Notes under the pieces: model-generated
What the model was told of the DNA's origin: nothing
Databases searched by the model: none
Seen by the model: the letters and a program-made list of their open reading frames with translations, nothing else
Position numbers and translations under genes: made by a program
Source of the DNA: an uncultured Collinsella sp.
GTDB taxonomy: Bacteria; Actinomycetota; Coriobacteriia; Coriobacteriales; Coriobacteriaceae
Assembly: GCA_902492235.1 (NCBI GenBank)
Contig: CABUKS010000031.1
Span: 1 to 25,001, forward strand
Direction: 5' to 3'
Length of the DNA: 25,001 nucleotides
Part shown: positions 15,604 to 22,684 of the stretch, in pieces
Layout: each line of letters starts with the position of its first letter
How positions within the stretch are numbered: the stretch's first letter is position 1

Positions 15604-17493
15604 CTAGGCCTTGGCGGCCTCGGCATCGGCAGGAGCCTCAGCGGCAGCGGCGCGGCCGTACTCGGCCTTGCCCATCTCGGACCACTCGGGCTCCTCGTCA
15701 GGCATGGAGCCAGCCTCCTTGCCGAAGAACTCCTTGAGGCAGTTGACGGCGACAATGAGGCCCAGGACCATCAGCAGGACGGCGAAGACGAGCTGCAGGC
15801 CCTTGGTGGCGGCGACGGAGACGGCGGCCGTGGTGGCGGTAGCCGGGATGGTGCCGAAGAAGCCGTAGGCCTGGACAGCGGCCATGCAGCCCATGGCGCT
15901 CTGGACCAGCGAGGTGAAGGTGCAGCAGAGCAGGAAGACGACGGGCACGTAGAGCATCCAACCCTTGCGGCCGGTGCACTTGCAGAACACGGCGAGGGTG
16001 ATCATGGTCATGCCGCCGAGCAGCTGGTTGGAAGCGCCAAAGAGCGGCCAGATGTTGGCATAGCCACCAAAAGCGAGGGCGAGACCAGGAAGCAGGGTAA
16101 CGACCGTGGCGAACCAGGGGTTGCCGAGGACCTTCATGTAGCCGGCCTTGGACTCGATGGCCAGAGCATCGTTGGTCTGGGCAAAGAACTCGGAGAACGA
16201 GGTGCGGGCGATGCGGGCGACGGCGTCGAGCGAGGTCAGGGCCAGAGCGGAGACGTTCATGGTCATGAAGACGGTAGCGAGCGTGCCGTCAACACCGAAG
16301 GCCTGCATACCGCGGGAGATGCCAGCGGCGAAGATCTGGAACGGGGTGGAAGCGACACCGGCGTTGAGGGCGCCCGTACCGGCGGTGTTCATATCGGAGA
16401 ACATGATGCCGGCAACGATGATGGCAAGGATGCCGACGAAGGACTCGACGATCATTGCGCCGTAACCGACCTTGACGGCGTCCTGCTCCTTCTCGACCTG
16501 CTTGGAAGAGGTGCCGGAAGAAACGAGGCTGTGGAAACCGGAGAGAGCACCGCAAGCGACGGAGACGAACAGGACCGGGAACATCATGCCGGAGGCAGTG
16601 GAGAAGCCGGTGAAGACCGGAGCGGTGATAGTGGCCTGACCGTTGACGCCCAGGACGACGATGCCGAGAACAGCACAGACGATCATGACGATCATCATGA
16701 TCGAAGTGAGGTAGTCACGCGGGGTCTTGAGCATCTGGATGGGCATAGCGCCAGCGAAGACTAGGTAGACCATGACGACGGCGAACCACTGGAACTTATC
16801 CAAGTAGACCGGGAACTGCATACCGACGGCGAACATGAGAACCATGAGGACAACGCCGGTGACGAACTCGGCAGCGCCGGTGAGGTTGAACTTCTTCTGG
16901 GCCCAACCAAAGGCGATAGCGACGAAGGTGAACAGGATGGAGATGGTACCAGCGCAGCCGGCGGCATAGGACTTGGTGAAGTCGATGGCACCGGTAGCAG
17001 CACCAGAAGCGTCAACGGCCGGGGTGAACATGAACGTCTTGCAGACCATGTCGGTGAAAGCGGCGATGACGATGATGCAGAACAGCCAGCAGAACAGCAG
17101 GAACAGGCGACGGCCGGTCTTGCCGATGTACTTCTCGATGAGCTGAGCGAGCGACTTGCCGTTGTTCTTCATCGAAGCGTACAGGGCACCAAAGTCGTGG
17201 ACGGCGCCAAAGAAGATGCCGCCGACGAGGACCCAGAGCACGACGGGCAGCCAGCCAAAGGCCATGGCGACGATCGTACCCGTAACAGGGCCGGCACCGC
17301 AGATCGAGCTGAACTGGTGCGAGAACGCGGTGAAGGCGGAAACGGGCGAGAAGCTGTTGCCGTCCTTCATGCGCTTGGCCGGCGTGAGGGCATCCTTGTC
17401 AACGCCCCACTTGTTGGCCAGCCAGCGGCCATAGCCCAGATAGCCGCAGGCGAGCACCGCCGCAGCCACAACCATGAGCAAAACTCCGTTCAT
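15604..17493 (-). CDS. cstA: CstA-family carbon-starvation transporter
   Basis: A 629-residue polytopic membrane protein, with well over ten hydrophobic segments. The family hallmark GAGPVTGTIVAMAFGW lies near residue 67, with ALTPAKRMKDG before it and CGALSGFHSLVSSGTSSKQ near residue 315. CstA proteins (E. coli CstA, BtsT) import peptides or pyruvate when carbon is scarce; which substrate applies here is not readable. The C-terminal tail is acidic and alanine-rich (EAPADAEAAKA). AGAGGAGG precedes the ATG at 17493. It is a single gene with its own terminator. A leader of about 230 bases, holding an intrinsic terminator 36 bases before the start codon, indicates premature termination control. 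Confidence 0.93.
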   Translation of the reverse strand: MNGVLLMVVAAAVLACGYLGYGRWLANKWGVDKDALTPAKRMKDGNSFSPVSAFTAFSHQFSSICGAGPVTGTIVAMAFGWLPVVLWVLVGGIFFGAVHDFGALYASMKNNGKSLAQLIEKYIGKTGRRLFLLFCWLFCIIVIAAFTDMVCKTFMFTPAVDASGAATGAIDFTKSYAAGCAGTISILFTFVAIAFGWAQKKFNLTGAAEFVTGVVLMVLMFAVGMQFPVYLDKFQWFAVVMVYLVFAGAMPIQMLKTPRDYLTSIMMIVMIVCAVLGIVVLGVNGQATITAPVFTGFSTASGMMFPVLFVSVACGALSGFHSLVSSGTSSKQVEKEQDAVKVGYGAMIVESFVGILAIIVAGIMFSDMNTAGTGALNAGVASTPFQIFAAGISRGMQAFGVDGTLATVFMTMNVSALALTSLDAVARIARTSFSEFFAQTNDALAIESKAGYMKVLGNPWFATVVTLLPGLALAFGGYANIWPLFGASNQLLGGMTMITLAVFCKCTGRKGWMLYVPVVFLLCCTFTSLVQSAMGCMAAVQAYGFFGTIPATATTAAVSVAATKGLQLVFAVLLMVLGLIVAVNCLKEFFGKEAGSMPDEEPEWSEMGKAEYGRAAAAEAPADAEAAKA

Positions 17494-17528
17494 TACATTT
17501 CCTCCTCTAAAAAGAACTTCCTAGACAT

Positions 17529-17567
17529 AAAAAATGAGGGCCGTCGGTTGCGCTCGACGGCCCTCAT
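17529..17567 (-). terminator. Leader terminator (attenuator) upstream of cstA
   Basis: A perfect 13-bp stem (17534-17546 with 17555-17567, 8-nt loop) is followed on the minus strand by six T, ending 36 bases before the cstA ATG. No gene precedes it on this strand within its transcript, so it must act on cstA transcription itself. Confidence 0.85.
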
Positions 17568-17568
17568 C

Positions 17569-17725
17569 TTCATCAGCCGCCCGTTATCGTACGGGCTAGC
17601 TGTATGTGCTAACCCGCATCAGATAATTACTACGCTGATAATGTTTAGCTGATGCGTGAACATGTCTAAGAAATCCTCTTCAATCATGATGCGAACGATC
17701 CGTGCGTGTTCACATCCCCCAGTGG
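17569..17725 (-). promoter_or_regulatory. Structured cstA leader RNA with competing stems (candidate riboswitch/attenuator)
   Basis: On the minus strand several pairings are possible. GATGTGAACA (about 17707-17716) pairs with TGTTCA-CG-CATC (about 17652-17663) with a 2-nt bulge. CATCAGC (17648-17654) can pair with either CTGATG (17617-17622) or GCTGATG (17571-17577). GGGTTAGC pairs with GCTAGCCC (17608-17615 with 17593-17600), which overlaps and excludes CCCGT/ACGGG (17580-17584 with 17591-17595). Such mutually exclusive helices ahead of a terminator are the signature of a transcription switch. It does not look like a T-box: there is no GGTGGNACC-type bulge. No known riboswitch class was recognised. 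Confidence 0.55.
17619..17687 (-). CDS. Possible 22-residue leader peptide in the cstA leader
   Basis: An ATG-to-TGA frame of 22 codons reading MIEEDFLDMFTHQLNIISVVII. The end is a run of Ile and Val (IISVVII) just before the stop, and the frame covers the CATCAGC strand that takes part in the competing stems. A ribosome stalled on Ile/Val codons, or finishing at the TGA, could change which helix forms. Only a weak GGATC is found upstream, so translation is doubtful. It may be an accidental frame within a structured RNA. Confidence 0.3.
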   Translation of the reverse strand: MIEEDFLDMFTHQLNIISVVII

Positions 17726-17734
17726 TTGAAAAGG

Positions 17735-17763
17735 AGTATGAAACTTTAGTTACCTAAAGTCAA
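17735..17763 (-). promoter_or_regulatory. cstA promoter with an internal palindromic operator
   Basis: On the minus strand TTGACT (17758-17763) and CATACT (17735-17740) are 17 bases apart, a good sigma-70-type promoter. The spacer contains the perfect palindrome ACTTTAG-TTAC-CTAAAGT (17743-17760), overlapping the -35, where a bound repressor would exclude polymerase. No regulator gene is adjacent. Confidence 0.6.
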
Positions 17764-17900
17764 CGCAAATTTGTAATGAATTTTCAACTTTTTTTGGATT
17801 TCTCGGTATAAAACGCCACTGACCTTGGACTTTACCCCACGACAGTTTTTGCATGAGAGATGCCCCTGAGAGCCGCGGGAGCCGGGCGGCGCATATGAAC

Positions 17901-17978
17901 TTTATCGCGAGTTCCGCACGCAAAGAAGGCCACTTAATGTGGCCTTCGTCTTGCGCAGGACTGTAAAGCAGGAAACCT
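17901..17978. repeat. Conserved 78-bp hairpin core (copy 2)
   Basis: The same length as 13124-13201 and identical at 71 of 78 positions. The hairpin is GAAGGCCAC-TTAAT-GTGGCCTTC (17925-17947). Relative to copy 1, the pair 13149/13169 (G-C) becomes 17926/17946 (A-T), and 13146/13174 (C-G) becomes 17923/17951 (A-T). The outer 34-bp arms of copy 1 are not conserved here. It lies 39 bases past the stop codon of the TsaB-RimI-TsaD gene, the same place and orientation as copy 1 relative to its gene. The rest of the 17764-18017 gap shows only a GC-rich hairpin near 17986-18005. Confidence 0.85.
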
Positions 17979-18017
17979 TATATCCGGCCCCTCCGTCCGG
18001 GGACCGCGCCGTACCAG

Positions 18018-20402
18018 CTACAGCGTCATGTTTGGATCGGCGTCGACGTCGAACGGCGAGATTTCACCTCGGTCGAATTTACGGCGGGCGACCTCCGCGA
18101 TCATGGCTGCGTTATCGGTACAGGCAGACAAGGGCGGCACCGTTACGCGAATCCCCTGACGTCCAAGCTTCTTGATCATCATCTCGCGCAGATGCGGGTT
18201 GGCCGAGACGCCGCCGCCGATGCAGTATTCCTTGCATCCGGTAGCGTGCAGTGCGTTTTTGGCCTTCTTGTACTGCACGTCAAAGACAGCTGCCTCAAAC
18301 GAAGCCGCCAGATCGGGCAGGTGAATCGTGCGCCCGGCCTTGGTCTCTTGCTCGATGTAGAGCGTCACCGCCGTCTTGAGGCCCGAAAGCGAGAAGCGGT
18401 AGTCCCCCCTGCTGTTAAGCGCGCGGGGAAAATCGATCGCGCGGGGATTGCCTGTCTCGGCCAGCTTGGAGATGATGGGGCCACCGGGATAGCCCAAACC
18501 CAACGCCTTGGCTACCTTGTCGAAGGCCTCACCCACGGCATCGTCGAGCGTCTCTCCGAGCACCTCGTAGTCGCCCCATGCCTTTACGTGCACGAGCATG
18601 GTGTGCCCGCCCGAGACAAGCGTGAAGATAAACGGAGGCTTGAGGTCGGGCTGCGCCAACAGGTTGGCGAACAAGTGGCCCTCCAGATGATTGACGCATA
18701 CGAGCGGCTTACCGGCAGCGTAGGCAAAGCCTTTGGCAAAGGCAACGCCCACCACGAGGGCGCCCACCAGGCCCGGACCCTGTGTCACGCCCACGGCGGC
18801 AAGCTCGCTGGGGGCAATGGCTCCACCCTCAAGGCCAAGCGATGCCGCGGCATCCTCGAGCGCCGCATCTACGACACTCACAATCACCTCAACGTGCTTG
18901 CGCGAGGCGATCTCGGGCACCACGCCGCCAAAGCGGGCGTGAAAATCAATCTGTGTCGACACCTGGTTGGCCAGCATATTGCCATCCGCATCGATAATCG
19001 CCACGGCCGTCTCGTCGCAGGAACTCTCGATAGCGAGCACTAGGCGACGGCGCTCAATTTCAGCGCGCTCCTCAACGGTTCGCTCGGGCGCAGGCAGCGG
19101 CCATACACGCTGCTCAGCCGCCGTCGGCTCGGGCGAAGCGTTGTCGACCGGAAGCACCAGGGGCAGCGGCGCCGTCATGACGATGGCATCTTTGCCAACA
19201 CCGTAGTAACCGCGGCGACGGCCAGCCTCGGTAAAGCCCAGAGCGTTATAAAGCGCGATCGCTCCCTCGTTGCCGTCCTCGACCTCGAGCGAAGCCGTGG
19301 TGCAGCCGAGCATCTGGGCATCATAGCTCACATGCGACAGCAGCTTGCGGGCAATGCCCTCGCGGCGATGTGCCGGGTCGACGGCGACATCCAGAATCTG
19401 CACATCACCGTCCACGACCATACCGCCGGCAAGGCCCAGCAGCTTGCCGTCGTCGTGTGCCACCCACCAACTACGCGGCGCAGCGACGTCCTCGCCCAGT
19501 TCGGACAGGAACATGCCCGGCGTCCACGCCTTGTGTCCGGCACCTTCAAAGCAGGCAGCCTCTAGCGCGCTCGCGCCCTCGGCATCCGCCGCGCCCATGG
19601 GACGGAACTGCAGATGACGACCGGCGAGCTCATCGGCAACGCCCGTAATTTCGCTCTGCGCACTCTCGGCAAGACCAAGACGCTTGCGCTCGTTTTCCTC
19701 GGCATCAGAAAGGCGCGTGTAAATCGGCAGGACGCGAGCCGGATCGCCGTCACCCGCAGCGTGCGCGAGCAGCAACCCCTCGCCCGAAGGCCACCACAGG
19801 TCGCGCTCCACGCAGCGGGCGGTCTCGTCCTCACCCAGCAGCTTGCCATAGCGCACGAGACCGTCACCGGTCAGCTGAACCTGGTCCCAGTCCGCTGCTT
19901 GGCGCCACTCATCGAGCGCCACGGCGGCCTTGACCACGTGTTCGCGCTCAAATTGACGCTCGGGACCCTCATCGACCAGCATATACAGCGCCGGATATAC
20001 CTCACCGCGCATAGCATCGGCCAAGATACCAAGCTTGCCGCGCACGCCAGCCTTCCACGCCGTCCAAGCGCAAGCGTCGAGCGTCGACACGCCCAGCAGC
20101 GGAACATTGGCACCGCGCGCGAGGCCCTTGGCAGTGGAGATGCCGATGCGCACACCCGTAAACGACCCCGGGCCGCGGCCGACCACGTAGTAACCAACAT
20201 CGCTGCGATCCAGACCGGCTTGAGCCAGCACGCCATCAACGGTATTCACGAGCTCAACGTTGGCGTGACGGCGACACATGTGGTCGCCACTCACGAGCTT
20301 CGTCTCGCCCGTCTGCCCATCAATCCAGCTTGCCGCGCAGGCAAGCATGTCGGTCGAAGTATCGAGCGCCACCACCAGCGCGTTGTCGTTATGCAAGCTC
20401 AT
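18018..20402 (-). CDS. TsaB-RimI-TsaD triple fusion (t6A synthesis plus N-acetyltransferase)
   Basis: One 794-residue frame holds three proteins normally separate. Residues 1-240 are TsaB (VVALDTSTDML, GRGPGSFTGVRIGISTAKGL). Residues about 260-410 are a RimI-type GNAT acetyltransferase (VDPAHRREGIARKLL, then NEGAIALYNALGFTEAGRRRGYY). Residues 451-794 are TsaD (AIESSCDET, metal-binding HLEGH at 572-576, SGGHTMLV, GGGVSANPHL, CTDNAAMIA). TsaD and TsaB, with TsaE, transfer threonylcarbamoyl to A37 of tRNAs reading ANN codons; RimI acetylates ribosomal protein S18. All three domains look complete, with no stop or frameshift between them. The start ATG at 20402 overlaps the end of tsaE by 14 bases, with AAGG upstream, so the two are translationally coupled. 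Confidence 0.95.
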   Translation of the reverse strand: MSLHNDNALVVALDTSTDMLACAASWIDGQTGETKLVSGDHMCRRHANVELVNTVDGVLAQAGLDRSDVGYYVVGRGPGSFTGVRIGISTAKGLARGANVPLLGVSTLDACAWTAWKAGVRGKLGILADAMRGEVYPALYMLVDEGPERQFEREHVVKAAVALDEWRQAADWDQVQLTGDGLVRYGKLLGEDETARCVERDLWWPSGEGLLLAHAAGDGDPARVLPIYTRLSDAEENERKRLGLAESAQSEITGVADELAGRHLQFRPMGAADAEGASALEAACFEGAGHKAWTPGMFLSELGEDVAAPRSWWVAHDDGKLLGLAGGMVVDGDVQILDVAVDPAHRREGIARKLLSHVSYDAQMLGCTTASLEVEDGNEGAIALYNALGFTEAGRRRGYYGVGKDAIVMTAPLPLVLPVDNASPEPTAAEQRVWPLPAPERTVEERAEIERRRLVLAIESSCDETAVAIIDADGNMLANQVSTQIDFHARFGGVVPEIASRKHVEVIVSVVDAALEDAAASLGLEGGAIAPSELAAVGVTQGPGLVGALVVGVAFAKGFAYAAGKPLVCVNHLEGHLFANLLAQPDLKPPFIFTLVSGGHTMLVHVKAWGDYEVLGETLDDAVGEAFDKVAKALGLGYPGGPIISKLAETGNPRAIDFPRALNSRGDYRFSLSGLKTAVTLYIEQETKAGRTIHLPDLAASFEAAVFDVQYKKAKNALHATGCKEYCIGGGVSANPHLREMMIKKLGRQGIRVTVPPLSACTDNAAMIAEVARRKFDRGEISPFDVDADPNMTL

Positions 20403-20895
20403 CTTGTACAGCCTTATCAATCAAATGGGAAAGCTCCATTGCGCGGTCACCGTGCGCCTCGAGCGTTATCGTTCGCACATCGCTGTCGCCCTCATCACGC
20501 TTGAGCGTCACCGAAAGATACTCATCCGTCAGCTCGTCTTGGAATTGTTCGCCCCATTCCAGCAGGCAAGCACCCTCATAGCCCAGCACATCGAAAATGC
20601 CCGTATCCTCGAGCTCGTAGGCATGCTCCAGGCGGTATAGATCAAAGTGAAACAGCGGAATACGACCTTGATCGTGAACGGCCATGAGCGCAAACGTAGG
20701 GCTCGTAACCATATGCCCATCGCCCAGCCCGCGCGAGACGCCCTTGGTAAAGTGAGTTTTGCCCACTCCCAGGCCACCGGTCAGGATGAGCACATCGCCG
20801 TCCTCAAGGCACGGTGCAATTAGCTCGCCAAAGTACTCCGTATCGGCAGCGCAAGTCGTTTTGTAAGTACCTACCCCCAGGCGCTCCAGGGACAT
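20389..20895 (-). CDS. tsaE: TsaE, ATPase of tRNA t6A synthesis
   Basis: 168 residues. The P-loop is GGLGVGKTHFTKG with Lys46, followed by the family SPTFAL, FHFDLYRL and LLEWGEQF segments. It is the ATP-dependent activator of the TsaB-TsaD complex and is encoded directly before, and overlapping, the fusion that supplies those two subunits. AAGGAG lies 6 bases before the ATG. TsaC, which makes the threonylcarbamoyl-AMP precursor, is not in the window. Confidence 0.95.
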   Translation of the reverse strand: MSLERLGVGTYKTTCAADTEYFGELIAPCLEDGDVLILTGGLGVGKTHFTKGVSRGLGDGHMVTSPTFALMAVHDQGRIPLFHFDLYRLEHAYELEDTGIFDVLGYEGACLLEWGEQFQDELTDEYLSVTLKRDEGDSDVRTITLEAHGDRAMELSHLIDKAVQDELA

Positions 20896-20907
20896 ATATG
20901 CTCCTTA

Positions 20908-21528
20908 TTATTCCGAGGCGTCCTCTGGTGCGGGATGTCGCTCCAGATAGTCGCCCAGCATCTTAAAGTCTTCCTCCAACAGCTCCTGCCACGCCGGATT
21001 GCGCAGCGCTGCTGCCGGATGGAACGTGGGCATTACTACAAAATGCCCCATCTGGTGGAACCTGCCGCGCAGCTTAGTAATGCCAATCTCGGTCTTAAGC
21101 ACAAAGTGCGTCGCGGGGTTGCCGAGCGTCACGATAATATCGGGCCAGATGCTTCGAATCTGCTCACGCAAAAACGGCGAGCAAGCCAGCACTTCCTCGG
21201 GACGCGGATTGCGGTTTCCCGGCGGGCGGCACTTAAGCACGTTGGCAATGTAGACGTCTTCGCGTTTGAGCCCCGCCAGCGACAAAATGCCGTTGAGGTC
21301 CTCGCCTGCCGCCCCCACAAAGGGCTCGCCCTGCAAATCCTCATTGCGGCCCGGCGCCTCACCGATAAACATCACGCGAGCGCGGGGGTTTCCCACGCCA
21401 AACACGATATTGTGACGCGACTGGTAGAGCTGGCAGAGGTGGCAATCGCCCAGAACGGCCTCAATTTCCTCGAGTGCGACCTCACGTGGTGCCTGATGGG
21501 TATAGCCGGGGATGTGCATGACGCCCAT
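20908..21528 (-). CDS. Uracil-DNA glycosylase, family 4 (4Fe-4S)
   Basis: A 206-residue repair enzyme that removes uracil from DNA. Four cysteines match the family 4 iron-sulfur cluster: C29 and C32 in CHLC, C100 in VLKCRPPGNRNP, and C116. The active-site motif GEAPGRNEDLQGEPFVG (56-72) and the late motif TFHPAAALRNP are intact. TAGGAG precedes the ATG at 21528; an ATG three codons later is less well placed. It sits between alr and tsaE in a tightly packed operon, 8 bases after alr. The family call is secure. Confidence 0.95.
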   Translation of the reverse strand: MGVMHIPGYTHQAPREVALEEIEAVLGDCHLCQLYQSRHNIVFGVGNPRARVMFIGEAPGRNEDLQGEPFVGAAGEDLNGILSLAGLKREDVYIANVLKCRPPGNRNPRPEEVLACSPFLREQIRSIWPDIIVTLGNPATHFVLKTEIGITKLRGRFHQMGHFVVMPTFHPAAALRNPAWQELLEEDFKMLGDYLERHPAPEDASE

Positions 21529-21536
21529 GGCGGCTC

Positions 21537-22682
21537 CTACACGTAGACCTTGTCGAGACGCATGCCAAAGCCGCAGGCGACCTCGTAGTTAATCGTTCCG
21601 CGCAGTCGGGCCATCTCGTCCATAGTGATCTCGGCATCGCCATCGCGGCCGACAATGATCATCTCGTCACCATACTCGGCCTCGGGAATCTCGTGTGCCG
21701 GGTTGGACTGAATGGCGACCATAAACTGGTCCATGCAGATATTGCCAACCTGATGCACGCGCTCGCCGCGATACAGCACATCCATACGATTGGAAAGCGT
21801 ACGCGATAGGCCGTCGGCATAACCAATCGGCAGCGTGCAGATCTGAACGCGCGTACGCGGTACGCGGTAGGTAAAGCCGTAGCCCACGCCCTCACCCATC
21901 GCAGGGTGTGCCACGCGCGTCACGCGCGCATGGACGCTCATAACGGGATCAAGCTGCATCACGCGGCCACTCAGCTCGCACGGCTGCATGCCATACAAGC
22001 CAACGCCGGCGCGAATCATATCAAAATGCATCGAGGGGTCGAGCATCGAGGACGGCGTGTTGGCGCAGTGCACGATACCGCACTCAAAACCCGCATCCTT
22101 AATGGCCTGAACGGCCTCGGTAAAGCGCTGACACTGCAGCTTGTAGTCCCAGCCCGAAGGTTCATCGGCCGTGGCGAAGTGCGTAAATACGCCGTCGCAC
22201 TGAATACCGCGATGGAAATTTATACCGCGGACAAAGTCGAGCACCTGCGTGTAGTGAACGCCGATACGATTCATGCCCGTCTCGATGGCGAGATGATACT
22301 TGCCCACTTTGCCCGCCGCGACGGCGCATTCGCCATACGCAAGAGCAAAGTCAGACGTATAGACCGAAGGCATGATATCAAACTCGAGCAACGTCGGAAT
22401 GGCCTCGATAGGCGGCTCGCTTAGGATGAGGATGGGCTTCGTAATCCCGCCCTGTCGGAGCTCAACGCCCTCGTTAACCGTCGCCACGGCAAACATGTCG
22501 GCACCAGCCGAATACATGATCTTGGCGCACTCAACAGCTCCATGACCATAAGCATCGGCCTTGACCACGCAACACAAGCGCTGACGTGGATTCAACAAGT
22601 TCTTATAGGCCCTCGTGTTGCGACGGAGCGCCCCGCGGTCGATCTCGACCCAGGACCAGCGCGTCAAATCGGCTTTATTCAT
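21537..22682 (-). CDS. alr: Alanine racemase
   Basis: A 381-residue PLP enzyme that makes D-alanine for peptidoglycan. The PLP lysine is K41 in VVKADAYGHG. The opposite catalytic base is Tyr268 in GVGYGFTYRVP, at the usual spacing. The C-terminal GNICMDQFM motif is also present. Two bases separate its ATG from the stop of nnrE/D. Length and motifs are normal. Confidence 0.96.
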   Translation of the reverse strand: MNKADLTRWSWVEIDRGALRRNTRAYKNLLNPRQRLCCVVKADAYGHGAVECAKIMYSAGADMFAVATVNEGVELRQGGITKPILILSEPPIEAIPTLLEFDIMPSVYTSDFALAYGECAVAAGKVGKYHLAIETGMNRIGVHYTQVLDFVRGINFHRGIQCDGVFTHFATADEPSGWDYKLQCQRFTEAVQAIKDAGFECGIVHCANTPSSMLDPSMHFDMIRAGVGLYGMQPCELSGRVMQLDPVMSVHARVTRVAHPAMGEGVGYGFTYRVPRTRVQICTLPIGYADGLSRTLSNRMDVLYRGERVHQVGNICMDQFMVAIQSNPAHEIPEAEYGDEMIIVGRDGDAEITMDEMARLRGTINYEVACGFGMRLDKVYV

Positions 22683-22684
22683 GA

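Noticed and set aside
14770..16764. Plus-strand open frame of 664 codons spanning the TOPRIM and cstA genes
   Set aside because: It crosses two real minus-strand genes plus their terminator and promoter, and its product is low-complexity Gly/Asp/His/Glu without any motif.
17529..17725. T-box or other known riboswitch upstream of cstA
   Set aside because: No T-box bulge sequence, specifier arrangement or other class hallmark was found; left as an unknown structured leader.
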